Both the position numbers and the translations under genes were made by a program. The notes below the pieces were generated by a model, which saw only the letters and a program-made list of their open reading frames with translations, was not told where the DNA came from and did not search any database. From Citrus sinensis (taxonomy: Eukaryota; Streptophyta; Magnoliopsida; Sapindales; Rutaceae), in the NCBI RefSeq assembly GCF_022201045.2, contig NC_068556.1, positions 21,867,501 through 21,931,500 of the forward strand: a stretch of DNA of 64,000 nucleotides, written 5' to 3'. Every line of letters starts with the position of its first letter. The first letter of the stretch is position 1. Shown piece after piece: positions 22,557-33,379 of this stretch.

Positions 22557-22889
22557 GGATTTGAGCTCTGGCTCCATATATAATTTCAAGACTATTAGAG
22601 GACAAGTTGTGGTGTCCTGTTTCATGGGTGCCCCGTTAAAAAATGTCAAGAATGGCAACTCAAGGCATGGTGCTATAGCAGCTGTACTTATTGATTGAAG
22701 TGGGGCTAAACTTTGACCAACATTGAATAGTAATAAAGGTGTTGTTCGACTCCCGGCCACCCGTGCATAATTGAATTGTGTCATATAAAGAGGATCCATC
22801 CACATTCAATTTTTCTAAGACTGAGTAAATGTAATTCTTACAAATTTTTACTTATTTATTTACTGAATAATACATATCAGACGACTGAC

Positions 22890-24041
22890 TCCACAATAAA
22901 CTAGGTGTTGATAAAATTTTTTGGAGTTTTGATCACAGAGGCATCTTTACTGTCCGTTCAGCATATGACTCCATCTGCAGCCATAACCCCGCCATCAAAG
23001 AAGAAATGTGGAGCCTTGCATGGTCGTGGAAGGGACCACAGTCGGTTCGGCTTTTCCTCTGGCAGATTATGCATGGCAGCTTAAAAACTCATGGCGAATT
23101 AGTTCGACGTCATATTCCCGTGTCAATGGCATGTGATAGGTGTGGGGCTCCGGTTGAAGATATTCTTCATGCTTTGAGAGATTGCCCGTGTATCAAACGG
23201 GTATGGTTGTGTCTTGTTTCAGAGGGTGATTATAACTCTTTCTTTCACGATAATCTCCGAGACTGGATTATAGCAAATCTTCAGAACAAGTCAAAGCCTG
23301 CTTCTCACATTCCTTGGGAGTGTGTTTTTGGGGTGGCCGTTTGGAGATTATGGTTCTGGAGAAATCATTTCATGGTCGAAGGAAAATTGGTGGATAGCTC
23401 AGCAATCATTATGGATGTTATGGCCAAAGCAAATGAAATTCATAGAATTAATTTTTCTCATATGAGTCAGCAACCGAGGAGAAGAGAGATGTTTGTCGGC
23501 TGGCAGGTTCCTACATGGCCTTGGTGCAAATTAAATACGGATGGTTCCGTTCGAAATTCAAGTGATGCAGGAGCTGGTGGTGTTATTCGTGATTATGTTG
23601 GAAATTGGATTTCGGGATTTTGTATGAATATTGGGGAGTGTACGGTGGTTATGGCGGAGCTATGAGGTCTTTATCAAGGGCTACTCTTAGCATGGGAGGC
23701 TGGCATAAAATGGCTATTAGTGGAAGTGGATAGTCTGTGTGTTACACAAATGATTTCTAAGCAGGTAGTCGTGCCCAATGTTTCCTATGCTTTAGTGGTT
23801 GCAGTACGGGATCTTCTTAATAGGAACTGGCAAGTCTGTCTAACCCACATCTATCGTGAAGCGAATTCAGTTGCAGATTTCATGGCCAATATGGCTCTTT
23901 CTCTCCCTAATGGGATGCATTTATTTACTAGCCCGCCTGTGGGCATTTATTCAGCTATTTTGCAGGACATGATTGGGGTTGCTAAACCCCGTATTGTTCC
24001 GATTTAGCTCTTTTTATAGAGCCCTTATTAATAAAAAAAAA
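22890..24041 (+). mobile_element. 5'-truncated LINE (L1-type) 3' fragment
   Basis: One plus-strand frame runs from about 22890 to the TAG at 24005-24007. It encodes a zf-RVT segment (WSFDHRGIFTVRSAYD, then CDRCGAPVEDILHALRDCP), then an RNase H-like (RVT_3) domain starting WCKLNTDGSVRNSSDAGAGG and ending with the YREANSVADFMA motif. These are hallmarks of the C-terminal part of plant LINE polyproteins. The only break is TGA at 23663-23665, where Trp is expected (AEL-stop-GLYQG). The 3' end is a short UTR and an A run near 24032-24041. The reverse transcriptase core and 5' end are missing; no target duplication was found. Confidence 0.88.
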
Positions 24042-24181
24042 ATTCAAGCAAATGCACCTGGCCAAGGGACATTGGGATTACGGTTGATCCACAATGTAGA
24101 AGGACAGAATAAACATTAGAAGGACAAAATAAACATACTTTTTCTTCAGTCAACGTGGCCCAAATGCCTATTTAAATAAGG

Positions 24182-24323
24182 AGTAGTGCTAGGTGTAGAG
24201 AAGCACGAGAGAATGACGAGAAAATTTTATCCTCTCTCTCTCTACCCACTCACTCTCTCTTTATCATTTTCTTCTTTATTTCTCTCGTCTTTCTCTCGTT
24301 CTTCTCTTTACCAAGCATTTTCC
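24182..24323. mobile_element. 142-bp MITE with 9-bp target duplication
   Basis: Perfect flanking duplications TTAAATAAG at 24173-24181 and 24324-24332. Its arms are long inverted repeats: GAGAAGCACGAGAGAATGAC near the left end against the inverse of GAGAAGAACGAGAGAAAGAC on the right, so the element is almost a complete hairpin. Related to 17009-17148. Confidence 0.78.
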
Positions 24324-24332
24324 TTAAATAAG

Positions 24333-25507
24333 AGAATCAAACGCAAATGAAATAATCTTCTTGATCTAGAATGTCAGCCCTCTATTGGAAAAACTCCCAA
24401 ATTTAAGCCCATATTCTTTCTTGGCGACGCTGCTGGTGGGGTTCTTTTACATGATGCTTTTGTTGGATTGCTATGCATCTGTATGCAGATCATGGCAGTT
24501 AATCATCTCAGCGACCAAATTGTTGTTGAGAAAGGTCAGCCAAGCAATAGAAGGCCACGAAAATACCCGATGAGCAGTCCTAACCGAATTGTAGCTCTCC
24601 TTCGTTGGATATAAATTAATATTTCAAAATATTAATGTTCTACACTGAAGGGAGTTGCGATTTTTTTTTTTTTGCGTTTGATTAGAATTAATTGTGTTTC
24701 TCATTTATTTATAAAGTAGAATTGCATAATTAAAATCTACAAGTTATCTGAACTATTCAAGTTGAATAATTAAATTGAGTCACAGATGAATAACTCGAAT
24801 TCAATGAAGAAAGTAGATGATTAGTCCATTTATGCCTTAATTTGCATGAAAATTAACACCACTTAATTATGAAAAGAGTAATGATAGATATTTCAAAAAT
24901 TTTATCCCAAATTTCATCTTAAATGATGTGTCATTTATTGAATGGTTGTTAATTCTTTCACAAGATTTAAGTCAATTAATTATATTTTCTCATCAACTAA
25001 TTTATGAGTGCCACATAACTTATGATAGTTTTTTGAGATAAAAATTTCAAGACGTGCAACACTACTCTTATGAAAATCATGCTATAAAAAAGAGTATCGA
25101 AAAGTTCCTGAACAATCGGTAAGACCATGAAGAGACTTAAATACGTAAAAAAACTGATTTTCAATTGATGTAAGTTACACATAATATACCATAAATCCAA
25201 CACAAAGCGAAAATTGCATTTTAATTTTATTTCACTGATTTTATCACCCGCCCATCAATAAATGAATTCTGCATTATTATTGTTTCAGATGTTTCTATTA
25301 ACATTTGAGAATTTGTAATGCTAAGCAAATTTTATTTCATTGATTGTTCATTTTATTTCATTATAGATACAAAACTTGATTAAAATTTTATTAAACAATA
25401 ATGCTGCATGTTTCGAATATTATTTCAGCTGGACTGTAAGAATTTAATTATGAGTACCAGTTATTAAATGAGTCGCAGATATATATATATATATATATTT
25501 GTGTGTG

Positions 25508-25538
<31 letters not shown>

Positions 25539-26203
25539 AGGGCATTTAAAAGAGAAGATTTGTTTACGCATAAGACAAATTTTCCTATGCTTGCTAATTG
25601 CTATAGTGTTAAGGGATAATGCCACATGAGCTCACAATAAATTCTTGGGGGTACAGCTGCTGAAGAGGCACTATAACTTATATTAATTTTTGTCACATGA
25701 TAATACATATATTTTGCCAGCAAACACCTCGACCGAAGAATTAGATTGATTTTTTGAACCCTGCTAGGCTGCTGGCTACTACAATACACTGAAGAATTAA
25801 ATGAAATCTATCATCTATTAAGCTCATCGCTGCTTCTAAAGATCACATCCAGGGTATCGGAATAGATGGAGAGGCGAATGATGTGATTTATCTCACCCAT
25901 CAAAGGCATCCTCTGCAATATTATCACTTATACTTTTAATCACCTTATTTTGGGAGTTGATTTATCTGTCTTTATCCGCGTACATTTCCATACGCGTGAT
26001 GATGATGATCCTTATAATAAGCTGCTGTAGTAGTAGTTGGCTCCGACGTCGGACACTCGATGATCTTCCCCGAGTAAAAACGCGGATCTCCATGTGTAAA
26101 TATAACAGAATAATGGCCTTGAAGCACCATCTGACGATCATCTTCAGTACTGAGCTTAAATAGGTTCGAGGAACATACATAAAGATCATCATAAGGCTGA
26201 AAT
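24333..26203. other. Intergenic; short unassigned frames and a G run
   Basis: No gene recognised. A slightly more GC-rich patch at about 24365-24600 is open in two frames but matches nothing I know. (TA)n, GT repeats and a 29-base G run lie at 25481-25538. Confidence 0.5.
25510..25538 (+). repeat. Homopolymer of 29 G
   Basis: An uninterrupted run of G preceded by (TA)n and a short GT repeat. It could form G-quadruplexes or be length-uncertain through sequencing slippage. Confidence 0.85.
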
Positions 26204-27120
26204 TTAAGACCATCCGAGTGGTGGTAAAGCCGCGGAATAAAGTCCTTTAACAGCTTGGTAACAGAGGAGAGCCAGAAAAAGGTCTTTTTTCCTGACGCTG
26301 AATGCTCCTTTATTTATTGTATTTGTAATGAAACTCAAGAATATTACGCTCATGATTCCGTGGTTCAATGTCTTTTTTCCAGGTATCTTCAACCGTTAAG
26401 TGATAGGCCGGTTAATGAAAGGCACTTGATTAACAGCCATGATGTCGTAGACAAAGTATCTTCTTCGAAGAGCCTGAACCTGATCCTGCAGGCAATCATC
26501 TCCCATCAAACAATGTGTAGCGACGGTGGTGGCTTCTGCCACAAGGAAACCTCATTTGAACCCTTCGAAAATTAAAAGACCTTTTAATCAAATAACATCC
26601 ATCCATGGTTACAAGCATCATGTGTCGAGTCCCATCAGCATTCCAAGTGGCATAAAAATAACGCTGCCTTAATAGTTGTAAGCTGTCCCTGTTGAGAGAA
26701 AGAGGATGTGACCATAGAAATGGAAATTGCCCATAGCTATTATTCACAATATTCAACTGATCACCAAGTGCCTGGTAGCAGAAGTGCGAAAGGCCCTGTT
26801 GTTGCTCATAAGGTATTTCATCTCCCAAAATATCATCATGAGACATAAGCGGGGCACCATGATCATCATGGTGATGATGATGATCATCATCATCTAGCAA
26901 GTAGCAATGCTTGCACTGATCTTTTCCAAGCAGGAATCGAAGGGACAGAATTATTGGTCCTCTTCTCATTATAAAAGTAGTATAAACCCTGAACATGCTT
27001 ATCTTTTTTTATTCCTGGAGGGCGTGCGTTTGTAAATATTTCAAGAGTAACAGACTTGGACTGTGAACTACGCATAAGATACTGAACTATCATATAAGAC
27101 CGGATTCGCATTCTCTCCAA
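26204..27120 (-). pseudogene. Unclassified decayed coding-like region
   Basis: Several minus-strand frames follow each other in a region of higher GC than the surroundings: 26890-27120, then 26496-26996, then a frame around 26380-26530 and 26204-26392. One stretch contains a His/Asp-rich run (DDDDHHHHHDDHG) and, further on, MMLVTMDGCYLI, followed in another frame by DIMAVNQVPFI. These two motifs faintly recall the DGCF and LENQLPFF motifs of plant DUF247 proteins. The order is right, but the similarity is weak and frameshifts are needed. No intact gene can be drawn. Confidence 0.25.
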
Positions 27121-27978
27121 ATTTAGTTTTTCCTAAGTAATGCTTGCAGAGGATTAAAACGTATGGCATTTAAGGGTTAAAATTTGATTTAGTCATTAAT
27201 TCGTTTTTGAATACTAAAACTCTCTTTCTTCTCCATCTGTTTTTGTTTTTTTTTTAAAAAGTAATTTTTCTTCTTCATACTAACAGACATTAAAATATAA
27301 ATTTCTTTTCTTTTCTCTTTTTTATTTTATTTTATTTAACTCCCTTGTCTCTTATTTTGTATTTGATATTGGTGCTCAAACAATTATCACAATTAAATTA
27401 AATTCAAGAATAATAGATATTAGTTCTATGTAAATAAATTTATTTGTTTATTGAAATTATGGTTTTGATTTTCTCCGTCTTTCCCTTATTTTTATTCTTA
27501 GATCTCAAAAGTATATATTGCAGGTTTCTAAATTATGATTGAACATATATTTCAAGGTAATTATTTATTTTATCACTTTTTTCTTCTAAAAGAATTGGAT
27601 AAGAATGAAAAATCTCATCAATTAAATACCACCCACTGCCACTTATTATTACCCCAACGATGCCAGAGACAATCACAGCCAGCTGAACTAATCCTCATGT
27701 AATTATCAAAGCAATCCCGCAACCGCGATGTGAAAAGAGCAATAATGAAACATGAAATAAATTGAAAGCATAGAACCAGCATATACTATCTTAATTGCAT
27801 GATTAACTCTATCCCAGACTTTATTATTGAGTAAATACAACAAATTTCCAACATAATGCCACATAGTCTTGTAAGGGACACTGTTCAACCAAAATCATAA
27901 CGACTAACAATGGGCCATGCTGTCCGCGGCCATTTATTATTTAATAATATTAATATTGGCATCCTCCTACGCGCGTAA
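27121..27978. other. Intergenic; 3' flank of gene E
   Basis: AT-rich. The last 130 bp or so is homologous to the 3' flank of gene D (about 21080-21180). No gene is seen. Confidence 0.55.
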
Positions 27979-29247
27979 TTAAGCAGATGTGAAGTTGAAG
28001 TTGTCGCAAACTGTTCGCTGGAACAGCAACGAATTGCTGAACCCAAGCCTTGAAGAAGGTAAATCGAACTGAAGAAGATTGTTCTCCAATTGATGCCCTC
28101 CGATAACAATTGAAGTCATCGGCCTCACCCCTCCATCCACAAACCCCAGACACGACACATCATTATTGTTAACCCGCACGATTGAATTTGCACCAATGAT
28201 GCTCCAGGACACGTTATTCTGCAAAACGAGATCAATTGGAGGCACAGATGGTCCAAAACGGGAGCTAACAATGTCACTGGACTTAAAACATGCCCCCAAT
28301 GGCGCAACAGGAGCCACCCTGGTGACGTTTGGCATGGCATTTACAAAAGCTTGAACAAGGGCATTGTAGATTGAAGTTTCCAGGACAGTGTAAGGATTGA
28401 CAGTGCTGATCTTTGTTCCACCAAAGCCTTCGCTGTCAATGGACAGCAATGTTGTGTTTAATGGGATGGCTTTGTCGCTAACTCTAATGGATTTTACACC
28501 AATGAAGTATTCAACTGAAGGGTCGCCCAAGAAACCTGATTCAGTGTTTACTGGATTGATGAAAAGTGGAGTGTAGGTAAGAGATTTTGATACATCAACA
28601 TTTGGGGAAAGAACATATGGCCCATCACCAAAAATTATAACACCATTAGTACGCGGGAAAGCTGGGCTCAAGCAAATGGCGAATTTCCTATCAAAGCTGA
28701 AAGCAGCAGCAAGCTGTAAAGGCAATGCAACTTTACTCCTTCCAAGGCCGGCAATACCCACAACGCCATTAGCAAGGCCTTGTAAGACAAATTCTGAACC
28801 ACAAAGGAAGATGAAATTAGGCACAGTAACGGCTCTCCCCGGATTACCGCCGTTGGTAGATTGGATGGACAAGACATCTATGCGTATGTCACCGGATGTG
28901 CCAGTGTTTGAGATGGGATTATTTACGCCAGCGCCACAAATGCCACCTCCACAAGCTTTAGCATTAGCAAGATTGCACTGAGCTGAGCCACAGCGGGCTG
29001 TTTTATTGGTAGACGACAAGTAACCTTTCTCGCAATCAACCCAGAGAATGTTACCACCAAGGTGAACAGCTAATTTTACAGGCACAAGAGGGGTTCTTTG
29101 CTTGATTTGGGTAACATATTGAAGAGTGGCAGCGTCTTTTTGCACAGGAAGAACGAGGGCTTTGGGGCGGAATGATGTTTGGGCTACAATGGGAGACACA
29201 AAGAAAAGGAGAGAACATAAGAGAAGAAAATTGTATGAGAGAGCCAT
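27979..29247 (-). CDS. EDGP / basic 7S globulin-like secreted protein (gene E)
   Basis: Single exon, 422 aa. The frame runs seven codons further upstream but without an ATG; the first ATG is at 29247 (MALSYNFLLLCSLLFF), followed by a signal peptide to about residue 22. The TAXi_N and TAXi_C lobes are complete. The first active-site segment is VHLGGNILWVDC (His62 for Asp) and the second is STVNPYTVLETSIY. It is closest to D, with clear differences throughout (for example NAKACGGGICGAG against PVACGGGICGEF). The fixed His in C, D and E argues for a subgroup that lost peptidase chemistry before these copies arose. The family role in binding cell-wall-degrading enzymes is likely but not shown here. 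Confidence 0.93.
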   Translation of the reverse strand: MALSYNFLLLCSLLFFVSPIVAQTSFRPKALVLPVQKDAATLQYVTQIKQRTPLVPVKLAVHLGGNILWVDCEKGYLSSTNKTARCGSAQCNLANAKACGGGICGAGVNNPISNTGTSGDIRIDVLSIQSTNGGNPGRAVTVPNFIFLCGSEFVLQGLANGVVGIAGLGRSKVALPLQLAAAFSFDRKFAICLSPAFPRTNGVIIFGDGPYVLSPNVDVSKSLTYTPLFINPVNTESGFLGDPSVEYFIGVKSIRVSDKAIPLNTTLLSIDSEGFGGTKISTVNPYTVLETSIYNALVQAFVNAMPNVTRVAPVAPLGACFKSSDIVSSRFGPSVPPIDLVLQNNVSWSIIGANSIVRVNNNDVSCLGFVDGGVRPMTSIVIGGHQLENNLLQFDLPSSRLGFSNSLLFQRTVCDNFNFTSA

Positions 29248-29286
29248 TTTTGGTTTGCTTGTGATCACAGTCCATGGTTTTGTTCG

Positions 29287-29295
29287 ATTTATATA
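29287..29295 (-). promoter_or_regulatory. TATA box of gene E
   Basis: TATATAAAT on the minus strand, 40-48 bp upstream of the ATG at 29247. Confidence 0.55.
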
Positions 29296-30493
29296 GGATT
29301 TAGGAGTCTTGACCGGTTGACCCTACAGATTTTCAAAACTACTAGAGGCTCGGCTGCTGGCAATTGCGGCTTGCTGTCTCGAGGCGCTAAAAAGATTTCA
29401 ACAATTGCAACTCAGGAGTCAGGACATGCTAGCTGTACAACTGTTCGTTAAAATGGGGCAGAATCTTGACTTTGATTGATAGTATTTTGGGTTGTTCTAG
29501 TTCTATCTTCTGTATGACTCTGCGTGCTTATATCTAATGGGCTCATATTGGATAAATGGGCCCGTCTATCTAATCTAATTGTCTTCAGCTAATTAATAAA
29601 AATACATATAACAAAAACAAGAAGTTTGATTGTACATTAACAATTTCGTGCACGCATTAAACCGTTTTCTTTGAGAAAGCAAGTGATAATAAATAAAGAT
29701 TTTGTTATGTTATTTTATGTTTTGATGGGGGATGCGATTCTCGAAGAAGACTCGTGATGTTAAATCTTTTGATTGCGATGTCAAATGGTTTGAAATCTCT
29801 GCGATTTGCTAAAATAATATTGAATACTAATTGGTTTTATTTAGCGTGACAATCGGTGATAATCTTGATTTTGCATGCATGTCAAAAGGTGTTTGCTTGA
29901 TGAAATGTCAGCAGGTCAATTGGGAAATCATCTTTGCTCAAGCCCAACATGCTGAAGCCCAACATGAAGATTAATCGGCAGACAAGCAGGACTTGAAGAT
30001 GATTTCAGGATAAGAACGATGACACGTTAAAAGGACAACATATGTGAACTATCAAAAAGTACAAAACGGTACGCAGACGTATGGAGGGTGATGAATCAAT
30101 GTAAATTCTTAGCCATTGATGGCTGTCCAGCGACAGCCAAAAAAAGATATAGCGAGAGCAAAATTTTTGTATACTCATAGCCTAAGGTGATAAGGGATTC
30201 AGTCATCAATACAGGAATGGCACATGTTCTGTAGTTGCATTTCATTTAATTAATTGAAGTTATAAATTTAATAATCACAATCTAATAAAGATCTTGCTCC
30301 CCTATTTTCATAGAACTAGTATAGGGTCTTTGTTTGACTGAAGAAAAGTACTTGGATTTATAAAAACAGTGTGCATATGTTATCCTTCCCATCCTTAGAA
30401 GGCAAGAGATTTTTCATTTTCTTGTTTCTTCTTTTATATATGTATACAAAATACAGTGTACGTAGTATTCCGCTACAATATAATTAATAATAA
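29296..30493. other. Intergenic between E and F
   Basis: No gene, repeat family or structured element recognised. Confidence 0.5.
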
Positions 30494-31678
30494 TCACAAG
30501 GACTCGTCAAGCACAGAATTAGGTGAAAAGTCGGAACAACACGTTCCCCTCAAAGTGCTAAATCCTAGCATAGAAGTACCTAAATCAAAATCCATAACAT
30601 TATCCTCCAACTGAAATCCACCTAACACAATTGAGCTGGTCAAGTCAGAGCCACCGTCCAAGAAACCCAAGCACACCACCTCCTCATTCACCTTCACCAT
30701 AGAATTGGACCCATAAAACCTCCACTTCACCATTTCACTCTGCAACACAAAGTCAATAACCGGCACCGCTGACCCATTAAACCCTTTTGAGCTAAAACAG
30801 AGACTGAATGGAGCCACGGGAGCCACCACGCTCATGTCCCTAGAAGCAGCAGCAGCAGCCTTCGTGAAAGCTTTGGCAAATGTGGCATAAATTGAGCTCT
30901 CCATAGTCGCGTAAGGAACAATTGTGCTCAATTTTGTCAATCCTTCGATAGTAACCGATAATGGGTTGCCATTTATTTTGATGGATTTGACATTAATGAA
31001 GTAATCTTGAGACTTACCAATAAGAGGTGTGTACATCAGTGGCAACTTTGTCGTGCTTGTATGGTGAGACAATACGACACCGTTTGAAGATGAGAGACAC
31101 ATAAAGAACTTTCTTTGATGGCCGATTCCGGTGGCGAGCTGTGACGGTAGTGAAATTGGAGCCCTTCCCAGGCCCAGCATTCCTCTGACACCGCTTGCAA
31201 GGCCTTGGAGGAGAAAAGTTGGCGCACAAGAGAAGAGGAACTCATCAACGGCTGTGATTGATGGGTCCTCTAGTTCTGATCGAACGGCTATGGTGTCTTC
31301 CGCCAAATCCCCTGTAGTGGCCAATCCTGAGATGCCATTTTGTGTGAAGACACCGCATGTATTAGTAGTTGTGTCGCTACCATTCCTAGGAACAGGGGAT
31401 TTTCCAGATCTTGAGCACTGGATTGACTGACTTGGAATCAACCGACGGGATGATGACGACGACACGTCGGCAGAAGAATCACAATCGACCCAGGTCAACG
31501 GACCGCCGAGATCAAGAACAAGGTTGATGGGAACTTGCGAAACGCCGTGATGAATCTTGGCAACGTATTGCAAAGTTGAAGCATCTTTGACGACCGGGAT
31601 GGCAATAGAATTAACACTTCCGTTGACAAGAAAAATGAAGCAAAGAAAGAGAAGGAATTGAGAAGAAGGGGAAGCCAT
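30494..31678 (-). CDS. Divergent EDGP/GIP-like secreted protein (gene F)
   Basis: Single exon, 394 aa, shorter than A-E. Signal peptide to about residue 24 (MASPSSQFLLFLCFIFLVNG). The first active-site segment is LVLDLGGPLTWVDC (Asp56), followed by a Ser-rich loop (SSADVSSSSSRR) where A-E have a Cys-rich stretch. It keeps family landmarks such as FSCAPTFLLQGLASGVRGMLGLGR, VAPVAPFSLCF, VCLGFLDGG and IVLGGFQLEDNVMDFDL. The second active-site region reads STIVPYATMESSIY with no DTG. Only about nine Cys remain after the signal peptide, so the disulphide pattern differs. It has the TAXi_N/TAXi_C fold and is probably an older branch of the same cluster. No break is seen. Confidence 0.92.
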   Translation of the reverse strand: MASPSSQFLLFLCFIFLVNGSVNSIAIPVVKDASTLQYVAKIHHGVSQVPINLVLDLGGPLTWVDCDSSADVSSSSSRRLIPSQSIQCSRSGKSPVPRNGSDTTTNTCGVFTQNGISGLATTGDLAEDTIAVRSELEDPSITAVDEFLFSCAPTFLLQGLASGVRGMLGLGRAPISLPSQLATGIGHQRKFFMCLSSSNGVVLSHHTSTTKLPLMYTPLIGKSQDYFINVKSIKINGNPLSVTIEGLTKLSTIVPYATMESSIYATFAKAFTKAAAAASRDMSVVAPVAPFSLCFSSKGFNGSAVPVIDFVLQSEMVKWRFYGSNSMVKVNEEVVCLGFLDGGSDLTSSIVLGGFQLEDNVMDFDLGTSMLGFSTLRGTCCSDFSPNSVLDESL

Positions 31679-31762
31679 GGAAGTAAAAGCAGCGCAGAGA
31701 CAGAAAGAGAGAGGACTGAGGGGATTTTGGTAAAAGATAGATCGAGGAATATCATGGAATAG

Positions 31763-31768
31763 TTTATA
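31763..31768 (-). promoter_or_regulatory. Possible TATA box of gene F
   Basis: TATAAA on the minus strand about 85 bp upstream of the ATG at 31678. No better candidate lies closer. Confidence 0.4.
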
Positions 31769-31799
31769 GAATATGCGGAGGAGCGACGCTGTTCACGTG

Positions 31800-33379
31800 G
31801 CTGAGTTTAAAACAGGATAAGTGTTTGGAATTGTATAATAGTTTTGCTGACTAGACATTTGTTTTTAGTGCCCGTGTCCACTACACCGAGTGGGTTGTGG
31901 CCGGGTATTGGGTAATCTCCATCTCTATCCATTTCCATTTCCTTTTGGCACGTGATAAGAGTGTTGAGTTATCATGAGGATTTTTTTTTGTTTTAGAGAC
32001 AAATATCTGAGGTAGGAATGTGATATATCATTGTATCCAGCCAGGAATTGCAAAGCACCAACCTCATTCATTCATCGTCATCTTTGCCAATTGGTCCAAT
32101 TGTTTTCTAAGGAATATATATATATATATATATATATTTCTCAGAGAAAGAAGACAATAAAACGACTGGTAAATGAAGGGCACAAAATTTGTTTATAGTG
32201 AAATTTGGGCCTACGGGGATCCCTTTTGGGCCGATTGTGGACAACAAGGGATTAATTAAGAGTTTGCTTTAGTGCTTTTAACACCCCTTCAATATGGTAG
32301 ATAAAATTCCTCTCCATCTCCCCCATCCGAAATTGCATTTTTGTATTTGAAGTGTAATTATAGAAGTAATACAAAGTCTTTTATTCTCCATTCAAATTCT
32401 AAGTAACAAGGATTTGAATGTCAATAATTAATTCAAATTAAACTTATTTTTAATCCTCGTTTAAAATAATTCAAAAAAATTTCTAGATTAAAAGCCTTCT
32501 TATACTGAAATAATAAAATTCGTAAGAAGTAGGAAAAAGAGATTATTACAAATTTGTAAAAATCGATTAGTTAATTGTTGATTTAAAAAAATAAAACTGC
32601 GCATGACTGATGACTAAGTTTGCACACAAAAAAAAATGAATTATATAAATGTTTGTTTGGATATAATTTGAATAAAGAAGAAAAGATGGATCAATTAAAT
32701 TTAATTTGTATTTAAATATAATTTCAATAAAATAGAGGATTTATCAAGGTAGTGAAGAGGTGGTAAAAGCACAATTCATTAACTAAAGTCTTCGCCTTGA
32801 CTTCCGAAAGTACTCTCGAAAATGAGAAATTTTAGAATATCTATGATGTATTCTAGAATTTCTAAAAAATATGAGGTATTCTAGAATTTCTCTTAGAAAA
32901 TGAGCATTTCCACTAATTATTTAATGTCAGGAAGACGTGAAGACATGTAATAATTCTGGGTTTTGAATAGCATGCCGTTTTATTTTTTATTTTTTTTTGT
33001 GTGGTGTCATTGTAATAATAATAGAGAATGAGAATCGGTAAAATGTGAAGAGGGTTAGAAGAGATTTCTTGACTGGGGCTTTTAATGTATAGTATGGCAT
33101 AAACATGAGAAGTGTTCAATTTTTTTATTTTATTTTTAAAGAATCACGGCGAGAAAGGCATATTAGCCGGTGATTGTAAAGTCGCACTTTCTTGAACGTC
33201 ACAACAGCAAAAGCCTTTCTCCTTCCATCCTTCGAATAGATGGCCCAAACATGAGAAAAAGAAAAAGAAAATAAAAAGAAAGAAAGAAGTGATGTTATTA
33301 TAATTGGGAAGATTATGATGGCATATCACGAATATTTTTGCATGTTATAAATTATATACACATATACTGTTGTTGGCAA
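31800..33379. other. Intergenic between F and pseudogene G
   Basis: AT-rich with a (TA)n near 32118-32138. No gene is seen. Confidence 0.5.

Larger units (their letters stand above)
12557..22662. repeat. Tandem segmental duplication, unit 2
   Basis: Colinear copy of 7965-12555, expanded to about 10.1 kb. The growth is explained by private insertions at 13404-14430, 14959-16741, 17009-17148, 17409-17682 and 17775-19266, and by 19550-21128, which unit 1 has lost. Intergenic blocks shared by the two units differ at very roughly one site in ten by eye. The unit contains intact gene D. Confidence 0.85.
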
